A DNA stretch of 64,000 nt from NCBI GenBank assembly GCA_021372865.1, contig JAJFTO010000019.1, positions 186,001-250,000 of the forward strand, in the 5' to 3' direction. Of this stretch, positions 9,187-17,790 are shown in pieces. The DNA is from Porphyromonadaceae bacterium (GTDB taxonomy: Bacteria > Bacteroidota > Bacteroidia > Bacteroidales > Dysgonomonadaceae). The notes below the pieces were generated by a model. That model made no database searches, was not told the DNA's origin, and was given only the letters and a program-made list of their open reading frames with translations. The translations under genes were made by a program, and so were the position numbers. Position 1 is the stretch's first letter; each line of letters opens with the position of its first letter.

Positions 9187-9388
9187 ATTAAATGGCGTAT
9201 TTAGCATATTATCAGCTATTTACGTCTTTTTTTATTTTCAAAAAGTAAGAATTTTAGTAAGAATGAGGGATGATCCTTATCACAAGAACTATTACATAAT
9301 AAGGTGTCCACAGCCTCATTCTTTGTCATTCAAGACTTTTTTTACCTTGTTTGACAAGTTTCCCGAATAAGTGGACAGTTTATAAAAA

Positions 9389-10798
9389 TCAGAAATCAAG
9401 TAGTTGTTTTAGCTGTTCAGTATATAAATCAATTCGACGCATTTCGCTTGGAATATCAATAGATTGAGGACAAAGCGGGTTGCAAGTTTCGCAACCAATA
9501 CAATGGCTCGATTGTCTTAGTTTTGGAACTTTGCGGTCGTATCCTACCAGATATGCACGTCTTGCTTTGCGATAATTTTCGTCATTGGAGCTTTGCAGGC
9601 GTTTACCTGCACTGATTATTCGGTTATAGTGTCCAAAAACATTCGGAATATCTACTCCATAAGGACAAGGCATGCAATATTGACATTCATTACACTGAAT
9701 ATAATCGGCATTAAGCATAATTTCTGTAACCTTTTCAAGTGCTGCATATTCTTCACTTTCTATCGGTTTTAGCGGTGAAAAAGTCCGTATGTTTTCCTGT
9801 AAATGTTCCATGTAAACCATGCCACTTAGTACTGTAATAACACTTTCAGGCGTGCCCGCATATCTAAAAGCCCACGATGCAGCACTGTCTTCCGGATGGA
9901 TTGCGGCTAGTATATTCAATGCTTCTGTACCTAATCGGGAAAGACGACCACCAAGCAAAGGCTCCATTATTATTGCAGGAATATTTCGTTTTTCAAGTTC
10001 ACCCAGCAAATATTCAGCATTGACATTTCTGCCGGAAGCGTGCTGCCAGTCGATGTAATTCATCTGTATCTGAACAAAATCCCATTTGACATCAGAATTT
10101 AGGGCATAGTCAAAAACTCTCACATCTCCATGGAAAGAAAAACCAAGATTACGGATCCTACCGGCTTCACGTTCTTTCAGCAAATAATTCAACAGTCCAT
10201 TACTGATAAAACGTTCTTCATAAAAGGGAATGCCTGTTTCACCTCCTATTGAATGAAGTAAATAATAATCTAAATAATCAGTTTGTAGATTTTTAAGTGA
10301 ATTATGGTACATTTCTACTGAGGCATTAAAAAGCTCTCTTTGAGACAATCCTTTACCAGCAAAACGCTGATTTGACATTTTGGTTGCTATAAAATAAGTG
10401 CCTCTTGGATGTTTACTTAATGCAATACCTGTTGCAGCCTCTGACCATCCTCTCACATAAGGAGGTGCTGTGTCGAAATAGTTCACACCATGTGCTATGG
10501 CATAATCAACAAGCTCATTTACTGCATCCTGGTCAATTTCTTCACCAGTGCCATCAGCTTTCTTACGCAGCGGCCAACGCATACATCCGTACCCCAAAAG
10601 TGAAACTTTATCACCCGTAGAAGGTACTACCCGATATGTCATTTTATCAGTAGGCACTTCTACCATTGTGTTACCTGCAGTGGATTCTTTTTTCTCTGAT
10701 TTGCAACCGGATAATGACAATGATGTCGCAGTTGCAACAGATGCTGCTCCGATTGTTTTCAGAAAATGACGGCGTTGTATATTGTTCTTATTGTTCAT
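9389..10798 (-). CDS. Tat-exported aldo/keto reductase lipoprotein with C-terminal ferredoxin domain
   Basis: 469 aa. The N-terminus has a twin-arginine motif (RRHFLK, R9-R10) and a lipobox ending at Cys32, so it is predicted to be exported folded and lipid-anchored outside the cytoplasm. Residues ~55-340 are an aldo/keto reductase barrel with the tetrad Asp (NYFDTAPPY), Tyr, Lys (IATKMS) and His (LLHSIGG). The last ~120 residues hold two cysteine groups, CNECQYCMPCPYGVDIP and CIGCETCNPLCPQSIDIP, for [4Fe-4S] clusters. It lies 30 bp downstream of a membrane polyferredoxin, its likely electron donor, since NADPH is not expected in the periplasm. Substrate unknown. By eye both genes are more AT-rich than the neighbours. 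Confidence 0.85.
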   Translation of the reverse strand: MNNKNNIQRRHFLKTIGAASVATATSLSLSGCKSEKKESTAGNTMVEVPTDKMTYRVVPSTGDKVSLLGYGCMRWPLRKKADGTGEEIDQDAVNELVDYAIAHGVNYFDTAPPYVRGWSEAATGIALSKHPRGTYFIATKMSNQRFAGKGLSQRELFNASVEMYHNSLKNLQTDYLDYYLLHSIGGETGIPFYEERFISNGLLNYLLKEREAGRIRNLGFSFHGDVRVFDYALNSDVKWDFVQIQMNYIDWQHASGRNVNAEYLLGELEKRNIPAIIMEPLLGGRLSRLGTEALNILAAIHPEDSAASWAFRYAGTPESVITVLSGMVYMEHLQENIRTFSPLKPIESEEYAALEKVTEIMLNADYIQCNECQYCMPCPYGVDIPNVFGHYNRIISAGKRLQSSNDENYRKARRAYLVGYDRKVPKLRQSSHCIGCETCNPLCPQSIDIPSEMRRIDLYTEQLKQLLDF

Positions 10799-10828
10799 AT
10801 TTGTTGCTTAGTGATTTCGATGATTTTC

Positions 10829-12331
10829 TCAGATAACATGGTGTCTCACATTACCTTCTACGTAAATAGCACTATATGGACGTGCCGGGCACAAATTCTC
10901 ACATGCACCACATCCTATACACAACTCTTTATCTACAAATGGTATTTTCAGAGAATCTTTTTTATCAGGGTTCCTACTAATTAGTGTAATGGCTCCGGTC
11001 GGACAATGACGTTGGCAATTATCACATTTAATTTCATCTTTATTGACTAAGCACAGATCTTTTAGCCAAAATGCAATTCCAACTGAGATCGATGATTTAT
11101 CGACAACTGTGATAGGTTGTATTGCTCCGGTAGGACATACTTTAGAACACTCAATACACTCCGGCCGGCAATAGCCTCGTTCGAAAAACATTTCGGGCTG
11201 CATCAGTGTATCTATTTTGTTAGATGGACGTAGTACATTATTTGGACAAGACGACACGCAGAGCTGACATGCTGTGCATTTGTTATTCATATGTTGTGCA
11301 CTTAATGCTCCAGGTGGAACGATCGGCGTTTTGCGGTCCGGTATTTTCTTATCAATAATTTCTGCTAAACCACCATCACCTCTTACTACTGGCTGTTGTG
11401 CCTTGAGTACAGTTCCGGCAGCTAAAAATGATAGCGAAGAAAGCGCTTTACGACGAGTCATCAAACGGTTTCCCGATTTTAAAGTTTTATCGATTGTTTT
11501 TTTATGAAATTTAATTGGAGAATAACTCATAGAATCAAATTTGCATTTTTCTATACAATTGAAACAATTCACGCATCTGCTATAATCTATATGCATTGAT
11601 TTTACATCAATACACGACGATTTACAACTGCGTTCGCAAATATTGCATTGTGTGCATTTTTCCTTATCAAATGTAATTCTGAAAAACGAAAATTTTGACA
11701 GTAAACCTAAAAAGGATCCCACAGGACAAACAGTGTTACAGTATGTACGTCCATGACGCCAGGCAAGATAACTTACCATACCCATCGTAAGAAGCGAAGT
11801 TCCAAAAATTATCCAACCTTTAAACCAAATTTCGGTAGAATAGAAAACATAGCTATTTACCTGTTCAGCAAAAAACGAAAGAATATTATTTCCCCAATAA
11901 TATAGAGGGGAAAAAAAATTATTGACGATACGCCCGTAAGCAGCATAAGGGTCGAGCAAAGCTACAATAACACCAATACCTGCAACTATTGTCACAATAA
12001 ATAGTGCCAGGAAGCCGTATCGTAACCATGATTTTGCACGAGCGTAACGAAAACGGTACTTTTTCCCTCTTCTACGTGACGAGAGATGTGAAACACCGTC
12101 CTGAAATACACCTAACGGACAAATTGTTGAACAATAAACCCTCCCGAAAAGTAAAGTAAGCAATAAAATAATAACTATTGCGATAATATTTACCCCCAAT
12201 AATGCAGGTATAAGCTGAACTTTGGCTACCCAACCCAATACTTTATTAAAAATACCTGTAAAATCAAGGAACAACATCGTAATGCTTACAAAAAATATTA
12301 CGGCAAAAATTCGTCTGATTTTTTTCAACAT
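10829..12331 (-). CDS. NapH-like membrane polyferredoxin with a second exported-type ferredoxin half
   Basis: 500 aa. Residues 1-205 contain about four membrane segments and two CxxxCP motifs (CSTICP ~67-72, CNTVCP ~198-203) as in NapH/CcoG-type quinol-linked proteins. Ferredoxin motifs follow (CTQCNICERSCKSSC ~226-240, CVNCFNC ~253-259). At 292-311 the segment TRRKALSSLSFLAAGTVLKA looks like an internal twin-arginine signal. Further ferredoxin motifs come after it (CTACQLCVSSCP, CIECSKVCP, CDNCQRHCP, CIGCGACENLCP). The layout suggests a fusion of a cytoplasm-facing and a periplasm-facing Fe-S module. It is the first gene of the operon with the aldo/keto reductase and would pass electrons across the membrane to it. 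Confidence 0.8.
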   Translation of the reverse strand: MLKKIRRIFAVIFFVSITMLFLDFTGIFNKVLGWVAKVQLIPALLGVNIIAIVIILLLTLLFGRVYCSTICPLGVFQDGVSHLSSRRRGKKYRFRYARAKSWLRYGFLALFIVTIVAGIGVIVALLDPYAAYGRIVNNFFSPLYYWGNNILSFFAEQVNSYVFYSTEIWFKGWIIFGTSLLTMGMVSYLAWRHGRTYCNTVCPVGSFLGLLSKFSFFRITFDKEKCTQCNICERSCKSSCIDVKSMHIDYSRCVNCFNCIEKCKFDSMSYSPIKFHKKTIDKTLKSGNRLMTRRKALSSLSFLAAGTVLKAQQPVVRGDGGLAEIIDKKIPDRKTPIVPPGALSAQHMNNKCTACQLCVSSCPNNVLRPSNKIDTLMQPEMFFERGYCRPECIECSKVCPTGAIQPITVVDKSSISVGIAFWLKDLCLVNKDEIKCDNCQRHCPTGAITLISRNPDKKDSLKIPFVDKELCIGCGACENLCPARPYSAIYVEGNVRHHVI

Positions 12332-12417
12332 AATTCTTTTATTTTGTTACTCTGAGATCTTGAAGACATACCCTTGCGTGTATTTTCATAGCTTTCATAG
12401 TCGCTTTTAGTTATATG

Positions 12418-12448
12418 CAAAATTATAATAAATTTAGGTACTTACAAA
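12418..12448 (-). promoter_or_regulatory. Promoter of the polyferredoxin/aldo-keto reductase operon
   Basis: On the minus strand TTTG (12445-12448), 19 nt and TAATTTTG (12418-12425) fit the Bacteroidetes promoter consensus, about 87 bp before the ATG at 12331. Confidence 0.75.
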
Positions 12449-12663
12449 TAATGATTGTGTAATAAATTGTGTTATATATCATTATCAGAAAGCCTGAAAG
12501 GGTTCAAACTATTGTTGGCCGTTTGTGTTGCAACCCTACCCCGGAACGGTGCAGTTTGCTAATAACGGCTCGAAGCAGATATTCAAGAAAAATCTTTGTA
12601 TTAAATGAGGTGGAGTGATCTGAATTGATTTTGTCGACTAAAACATAAAAATATCACTGAACA

Positions 12664-12691
12664 AAAAAACCCGGAACAGTTTGCTCCGGGT
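12664..12691 (-). terminator. Terminator of the keto-sugar cluster
   Basis: On the minus strand ACCCGGA pairs with TCCGGGT around a 9-nt loop and is followed by seven Ts. It lies 25 bp after the stop of the sugar isomerase-like gene and closes the 18.3-12.7 kb cluster. Confidence 0.85.
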
Positions 12692-12716
12692 CCTTTTAAC
12701 AATAACAAATTAAAAG

Positions 12717-13613
12717 TTATTTGGCGTAGCTTTCTTTCACAAAAGCAGCATTGGTCAAATAATCGTAGCTTTCCTTCACTCCTTCGAAAGGAGTTCCGGT
12801 ATATCTTTCCACTTCCACGACCATATATTTGGCCCCGGCTTTATCAGCGTTATTATAGATGGCATCAAATCCTACCATTCCGCTTTGACCCAACTCTTTG
12901 CTATCTTTAATATGGAGGATCTCAAAACGTCCCGGATATTCATTGAAATAATCTACCGGAGCTTTTTGTCCCATGACTACCCAATAGACATCCATCTGGA
13001 AGAATACTTTCGTAGGATCCGTATTTTTAAGCAGATAATCATATATCAGCTCACCTTCCACTTTGGTAAATTCGAAGTTGTGGTTGTGATATCCAAACCG
13101 AATGCCTGCAGCATTACATTTTTCACCAATCTTGTTGAAATAGTCGCTGTAAGCCTTCAGGTCGTCCAACGTTTTTGGGGTCGGTATCCAGGGAACCACC
13201 AGATATTTCATTCCGGCTTCTTTGTGGGCCTTAATAGCGGCATCCCACCATGCCCATGTTTCATCCCAGTTGGTCTTGGATGCTGGCTCTGCAAGGGGTT
13301 TGCCTGCATGAGACGACAACACTACCATACCGGCATCCTCGATCGATTTTTTGAAATCGGCAGGAGCCAACCCATAGAACTTCCCGTCTTTATAACCGGC
13401 AGTTTCCACACCGGTGTAACCCGTTTGAGCCACCTTGGCAATAGTACCGGGATAATCGGACTTGATATCATCCCGCACGGAGTATAGCTGCAAGTAAATC
13501 TCTTTTTTTATTGCAGGAGCAGATTCAGCTTTTTGTTGTCCCTGAATACAGCCTGAGAAAATAACCATGCTGCACAGAAGGGCTAAACTTAATAACTTGG
13601 AATATTTTTTCAT
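12717..13613 (-). CDS. Sugar phosphate isomerase/epimerase-like TIM-barrel lipoprotein
   Basis: 298 aa. A lipoprotein signal ends at Cys22 (IFSGC). The rest is an AP-endonuclease-2-like TIM barrel of the xylose-isomerase-like superfamily. Metal-ligand-type segments are visible (GYHNHNFEF, FQMDVYWV, LHIKDSK, VVEVER). Family members isomerise, epimerise or cleave sugar derivatives, and in clusters with DUF1080 and Gfo/Idh/MocA proteins they are linked to 3-keto-sugar handling. Despite the family name, an exported lipoprotein is unlikely to act on a phosphorylated sugar. It is the last gene of the cluster, 66 bp after the DUF1080 gene. Confidence 0.82.
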   Translation of the reverse strand: MKKYSKLLSLALLCSMVIFSGCIQGQQKAESAPAIKKEIYLQLYSVRDDIKSDYPGTIAKVAQTGYTGVETAGYKDGKFYGLAPADFKKSIEDAGMVVLSSHAGKPLAEPASKTNWDETWAWWDAAIKAHKEAGMKYLVVPWIPTPKTLDDLKAYSDYFNKIGEKCNAAGIRFGYHNHNFEFTKVEGELIYDYLLKNTDPTKVFFQMDVYWVVMGQKAPVDYFNEYPGRFEILHIKDSKELGQSGMVGFDAIYNNADKAGAKYMVVEVERYTGTPFEGVKESYDYLTNAAFVKESYAK

Positions 13614-13679
13614 TATATCTGTTTTTTATAAAAGGACATTTCCGCCCAATGACGGAAACATCCTTTTATGTGTAAAAGA

Positions 13680-14453
13680 TTAGTCCAATATTTTAATTTT
13701 GATATTCCTGTACCAGACATCGTCGCCATGGTCCTGCAAGCCGATGAATCCTTCATGGTTTTCACCACCCGCATTCAGGAAGTTAGGCCAGTCTTTGAAT
13801 TTGCTATTTGAAACCATCTCTTTCCATGCGTCGGTCCACAAATGATATTCTACCACATTTTCCCCATTCTGGGAGTGAATAACGGTTCCCTTATACACCA
13901 TGATTCCACCGGTATTCCACTCTCCTGCAGGTTTTGCATTCTGAGGAACGGCAGGAACCAGGTCATAAAGTGATGCCGACTGACGGTTTCCATCCTTTCC
14001 TAATTTTGCATCGGGATGTCTCTCGTTGTCCAGAACCTGATATTCGGGTGAAGATTCGTATATAGGTTTCCCTTCTACCTCCTGAGCCAGATAGAAAACG
14101 CCACTGTTGCCGCCTTGCGATACCTTCCACTCAAAGGTAAGTTCAAAATTCTTAAATTTCTGATCATAAATGATGTCTCCACCATCTTTTGCCCCTGCTT
14201 CGCCCATACCCGAACCGTTGATTTTGATGGCACCATCTTCAATGGTCCATGCTTTAGGCATATCGGTACGGTTGTAACCACGCCAGCCAGTGAAATCGGT
14301 TCCGTTAAAAAGAGTGATCCAGCCTTCATCGGCAGCAACCACTGCAGTGGAATCGGCAGACTCCGTGGCATTTGATTGTTTATTTGCATTGGTGCATGAT
14401 GTAAATGCCATTGCAGTCATTATTAGTAAACTAAATAAATAAACCTTTTTCAT
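13680..14453 (-). CDS. DUF1080 / 3-keto-disaccharide hydrolase-like lipoprotein
   Basis: 257 aa. A lipoprotein signal ends at Cys20 (FTSC). The mature part is a concanavalin-like beta-sandwich of the DUF1080 family, with typical segments GWITLFNGTDFTGWRGY, DIIYDQKFKNFELTFEWK and GNSGVFYLAQ, and a C-terminal GFIGLQDHGDDVWYRNIKIK. Some family members cleave 3-keto-glycosides made by Gfo/Idh/MocA dehydrogenases. Two such enzymes are encoded immediately upstream, so the same role is likely here, outside the cytoplasm. Substrate range cannot be read from sequence. Confidence 0.85.
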   Translation of the reverse strand: MKKVYLFSLLIMTAMAFTSCTNANKQSNATESADSTAVVAADEGWITLFNGTDFTGWRGYNRTDMPKAWTIEDGAIKINGSGMGEAGAKDGGDIIYDQKFKNFELTFEWKVSQGGNSGVFYLAQEVEGKPIYESSPEYQVLDNERHPDAKLGKDGNRQSASLYDLVPAVPQNAKPAGEWNTGGIMVYKGTVIHSQNGENVVEYHLWTDAWKEMVSNSKFKDWPNFLNAGGENHEGFIGLQDHGDDVWYRNIKIKILD

Positions 14454-14542
14454 AACTATTTTCTTTTTAATTAAACTGATAAATATTAAACAGCAAGGGA
14501 ATAATGATGAATGAAATCATCATTATTCCCTCTGATTCATCT

Positions 14543-16015
14543 TTACTTCGGCATTTCCGGCAATTTATAGCCGTTCTTATAAGTATGCTTGATCAGTTCA
14601 TTTGCATATTCGATAGCATTCACTGGTTCTGTCCAGGTCTTTTTGAAAGTAGGATGCCCGTCGGTAATCTTGAAACCATCTTCAATAATGGAACGGATCG
14701 TGGCATCGGCAGGAATGTTGGTAAAACGCATGTTTTCACCATCCCATTCAAGTTCCTGATTCAATGTTTGCAGCCTTACAGCAAGTACACCCATGACAAC
14801 CATTTCGTTGAAAGGACCTGCTTGTGAGAAAGGAGAAGCTGTTTCAACGCGGTTCTCCGGAGATTCTTTGCAAGCACGTACCCAATCCATTTCGTGGGAA
14901 AGGGTTACCTCACGCTGTGTCTTCGGAGAATTTGGGTTACGGCCAGATACCAGCCACGGATTTACACCATAGCAACCGCAGATAAGAGTATCTTTTGTTC
15001 CGTGGAAAATTACGCCCCCACCCTGGTCGTTCAGATTCTTGCCTGCTGGAACGCCTTCAGGGCGCACCGGCGTAAGTCCACCATCATACCAGTAAACCTC
15101 CACTTCAGGCATTGCCACCTTCGGCAGATTGTCACGCTGTGGGAAAATATATTTCACCATCTGGGCATTGGGAGCACAATCGTTCAGCAACATGGTAGAT
15201 GATCCCTGCACCTTTGTCGGATAACCCAGGTTCAAACCTTTGAATACAGGATGAAGAATATGGCAAGCCATATCACCCAGTGCACCTGTACCAAAATCCC
15301 ACCATCCACGCCAGTTCCAGGGGTGATAAATATTATTGAAAGGACGCTTGTTGGCCGGCCCGATGAAGAGATCCCAGTTCAGCGTCTGGGGTATTGGGCT
15401 TGCTTCTTTCGGAGTCATCAGTCCCTGTGGCCAGATGGGTCTGTCGGTGAATGTTTCCACCTTCGTCACCTCTCCGATCTGCCCATCGCTGATCCAGTCT
15501 ACAATCTGACGGACACCGGGCTTCGATGAACCCTGATTTCCCATTTGGGTAGCCACTTTGTATTTTTTGGCCAATTTGGTCAATAAACGAGATTCATAAA
15601 CGCTGTGAGTGAGCGGTTTCTGACAATAGACATGTTTGCCCATGGTCATTGCTTCAGCGGCAATGATGGCGTGGGTATGGTCGGCTGTGGCTATCAGCAC
15701 GGCATCAATACTTTTTCCCAGCTCATCATACATTTTTCTGTAATCATAGTATTTTTTTGCTTTGGGGAAATGTTCGAAAACACGTTGACTGTATTTCCAA
15801 TCCACATCACAAAGGCCAACAATGTTCTCGCTTTCCAGATTTTTCAGGTTTCCAAAACCCATTCCGCCGATACCCACTGCGCCAATATTCAGCTTATCAC
15901 TCGGAGCTGTATAGCCCATACTCTTCCCTAGTACCGATGAAGGCACAACTGTAAGGCCGGCTGCTGCAATAGCGCCGGTACCTAAGAATTTTCTTCTTGA
16001 AATTTTTGATGACAT
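14543..16015 (-). CDS. Tat-exported Gfo/Idh/MocA oxidoreductase (QKP type)
   Basis: 490 aa. The N-terminus SRRKFLGTGAIAAAGL is a twin-arginine signal (R7-R8), so the enzyme should be exported with its nucleotide cofactor already bound. The Rossmann fold starts with GAVGIGGMG (~44-52). The conserved EKP signature is changed to QKP (HVYCQKPLTHSV). The C-terminal half is the usual alpha/beta catalytic domain. It probably oxidises or reduces a sugar or glycoside. It is paired with a second, EKP-type dehydrogenase 40 bp upstream. Confidence 0.85.
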   Translation of the reverse strand: MSSKISRRKFLGTGAIAAAGLTVVPSSVLGKSMGYTAPSDKLNIGAVGIGGMGFGNLKNLESENIVGLCDVDWKYSQRVFEHFPKAKKYYDYRKMYDELGKSIDAVLIATADHTHAIIAAEAMTMGKHVYCQKPLTHSVYESRLLTKLAKKYKVATQMGNQGSSKPGVRQIVDWISDGQIGEVTKVETFTDRPIWPQGLMTPKEASPIPQTLNWDLFIGPANKRPFNNIYHPWNWRGWWDFGTGALGDMACHILHPVFKGLNLGYPTKVQGSSTMLLNDCAPNAQMVKYIFPQRDNLPKVAMPEVEVYWYDGGLTPVRPEGVPAGKNLNDQGGGVIFHGTKDTLICGCYGVNPWLVSGRNPNSPKTQREVTLSHEMDWVRACKESPENRVETASPFSQAGPFNEMVVMGVLAVRLQTLNQELEWDGENMRFTNIPADATIRSIIEDGFKITDGHPTFKKTWTEPVNAIEYANELIKHTYKNGYKLPEMPK

Positions 16016-16055
16016 AAGTACTTTTTTTAGGTGTTAACTCTTAGTTAATAACGAT

Positions 16056-17723
16056 TTATTCTCTTGTAATCAATTCCTTGTCTTTATCCCAGTACATTGT
16101 TCTTCCTTCCAGGTAGGCCCGTGTTCCCATGTGTGCCGAGATGGCTTCTTCAAAGCCCTGATCAATGCCGCATGAGGGTTGTTTTCCGTTCCGGATACAG
16201 TCGATCCATTCCTTCAGATGCAAAAAAGTGGTATTGTATCGTTTTCCATCGATAAAGGAATAAAGCAACCCTCTTTCAAGGAAATAACGTTCTGTAGCTG
16301 AAGAAACAGCATCGACACTTTGACCTGGGACATAAGTGTAAAATGGTTCTCCCGGTTTTATAATACCATCTTCAATTTTCTTATGGTATTGCTCGCTTCT
16401 CGGATCTACAGTCACAGTAAGGGTGTTGCCTACTTCCATGGTAGCGTCATGCCCCATAATCTTTCTGGTGCGTTTAAACTGATTGGCAAGTGTGGCAGAA
16501 TAGAACATGGTCAAATCTTTATCCCTATACTCGAAAACAGTTTGTAGTACATCGGGCACCGTACGTCCGTCCTTAAAAAAATAAACACCACCGGAAGAAC
16601 TTGCGGACGAAGGAATGCCCAGATTGAGAATCTGGTTCATTGCGTCATATTCATGCGTCAGCAGATCGCCGCTCAGGCCGGTGCTGTAATCCCACCAGCA
16701 ACGCCAACGGAAAAAACGCTCCAGACTGAATTTATCCCGGGACTCGGGACCCACATATTTTGTTACGCCCGCAGAAGTCATGTAATCCATATATTCTTTG
16801 ATGCGCTCCGGGTCACCCTCAAATTGTTTCCAGTCGATGGTATCCCGACTTGCTTTTTCATGAATCGGATAAACCCATGCACCATTTGGATCGTTCCGGT
16901 TCGTACCTGTTTCAATCAGGGTTATTTTCCCCAGCAATCCTTTCTCAATTATCTGGCGGGCACGTTCATATGCTTCAATCTGTCTGTTTTGATGTCCCAG
17001 CTGAAAAACAAGATGCGGGTTTTCCTTTACAACGGTACGGAGTGCGTAGGTCTCCGGTACCGTCCAAGTCATCGGTTTCTCTACGTATACATGTTTCCCC
17101 GCTTTGATGGCATCCATGGCCATGGTACCATGCCAGTGGTCAGGCGCAGCAATTACCACGGCATCCACATCGGGCGCAGCGAGCAACTCTTTGTAATGAA
17201 GATATCGCTTGGGCTCACGGCCATAACGGCCATTTTTACCTTCCCTGTAAATATTGGAGCCAGCCTTCACGGCATCTTCGCCATATACATCAAAAATATC
17301 GCATACAGCCGTAATCTCTATCCGCAGATCCTCCTGCGCAAGAAAATCCCGGTAGCGGGTGTTTTCAGAATCTTTACGTTCCTGCTCTTTCAAGTCTTCC
17401 ACATAGGCAGGTGTTGCAAAACCAAGAGCCTGCATCAGTAGTTTGCCCCTTATTCCGAAACCGATGATACCCAACCTGAGGACCGGTGCATCGGAGTTGG
17501 TAGGGGTATAAGCAGCCATATCACTTTTAAAACGGAACATTTCAGCCGCATTGCGGTTGTTCAGTTCTGTTTTTTTCTTTTGATATACGCCGTAAGCCAT
17601 TGCCCCCAAAACGGGCACAGCAACCATTGCTTTGAGAGCATCACGGCGTCCCTGAGATACCTTTTTTTCCGGTTTATTTACGTTTTCGTTCTGTATATCG
17701 TTTTTTTCTTCACTCATAGACAA
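16056..17723 (-). CDS. Tat-type Gfo/Idh/MocA oxidoreductase (EKP type)
   Basis: 555 aa, longer than the standard ~350-450. A charged 25-residue leader precedes a twin-arginine motif (GRRDALK, R26-R27) and a short hydrophobic stretch (AMVAVPVLGAMAYGVY) without an obvious cleavage site, so it may stay anchored. The Rossmann motif is LGIIGFGIRG (~83-92) and the signature HVYVEKPMTW is intact. It is probably the main glycoside 3-dehydrogenase of the cluster, with the QKP-type partner acting on related intermediates; this split of roles is inference. It is followed after 40 bp by the partner gene and preceded after 67 bp by a DoxX-like gene. Confidence 0.85.
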   Translation of the reverse strand: MSMSEEKNDIQNENVNKPEKKVSQGRRDALKAMVAVPVLGAMAYGVYQKKKTELNNRNAAEMFRFKSDMAAYTPTNSDAPVLRLGIIGFGIRGKLLMQALGFATPAYVEDLKEQERKDSENTRYRDFLAQEDLRIEITAVCDIFDVYGEDAVKAGSNIYREGKNGRYGREPKRYLHYKELLAAPDVDAVVIAAPDHWHGTMAMDAIKAGKHVYVEKPMTWTVPETYALRTVVKENPHLVFQLGHQNRQIEAYERARQIIEKGLLGKITLIETGTNRNDPNGAWVYPIHEKASRDTIDWKQFEGDPERIKEYMDYMTSAGVTKYVGPESRDKFSLERFFRWRCWWDYSTGLSGDLLTHEYDAMNQILNLGIPSSASSSGGVYFFKDGRTVPDVLQTVFEYRDKDLTMFYSATLANQFKRTRKIMGHDATMEVGNTLTVTVDPRSEQYHKKIEDGIIKPGEPFYTYVPGQSVDAVSSATERYFLERGLLYSFIDGKRYNTTFLHLKEWIDCIRNGKQPSCGIDQGFEEAISAHMGTRAYLEGRTMYWDKDKELITRE

Positions 17724-17790
17724 AATTCCCTAAATGTTACGTTTTCCTGTCGAGCGGCGCCAAATGACTGTCACCGCTCTTCGGTTTAAA

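Larger units (their letters stand above)
12332..12716. other. Intergenic region, 385 bp
   Basis: It holds the promoter of the polyferredoxin operon (12418-12448) and the terminator of the sugar-isomerase gene (12664-12691). Between them is AT-rich sequence with no convincing gene. A fragment at 12539-12560 resembles the left part of the terminator (CCGGAAC, then CAGTTTGCT), perhaps a partial duplication. Confidence 0.6.

Noticed and set aside
9173-9370. Small frame running out of the tRNA-Gln 3' end
   Set aside because: No domain and no start signal; considered as an integrase remnant but no recombinase motif could be seen.
16653-17441. 262-codon plus-strand frame
   Set aside because: Antisense to a well-supported Gfo/Idh/MocA gene; composition follows that gene and no promoter or domain is seen.
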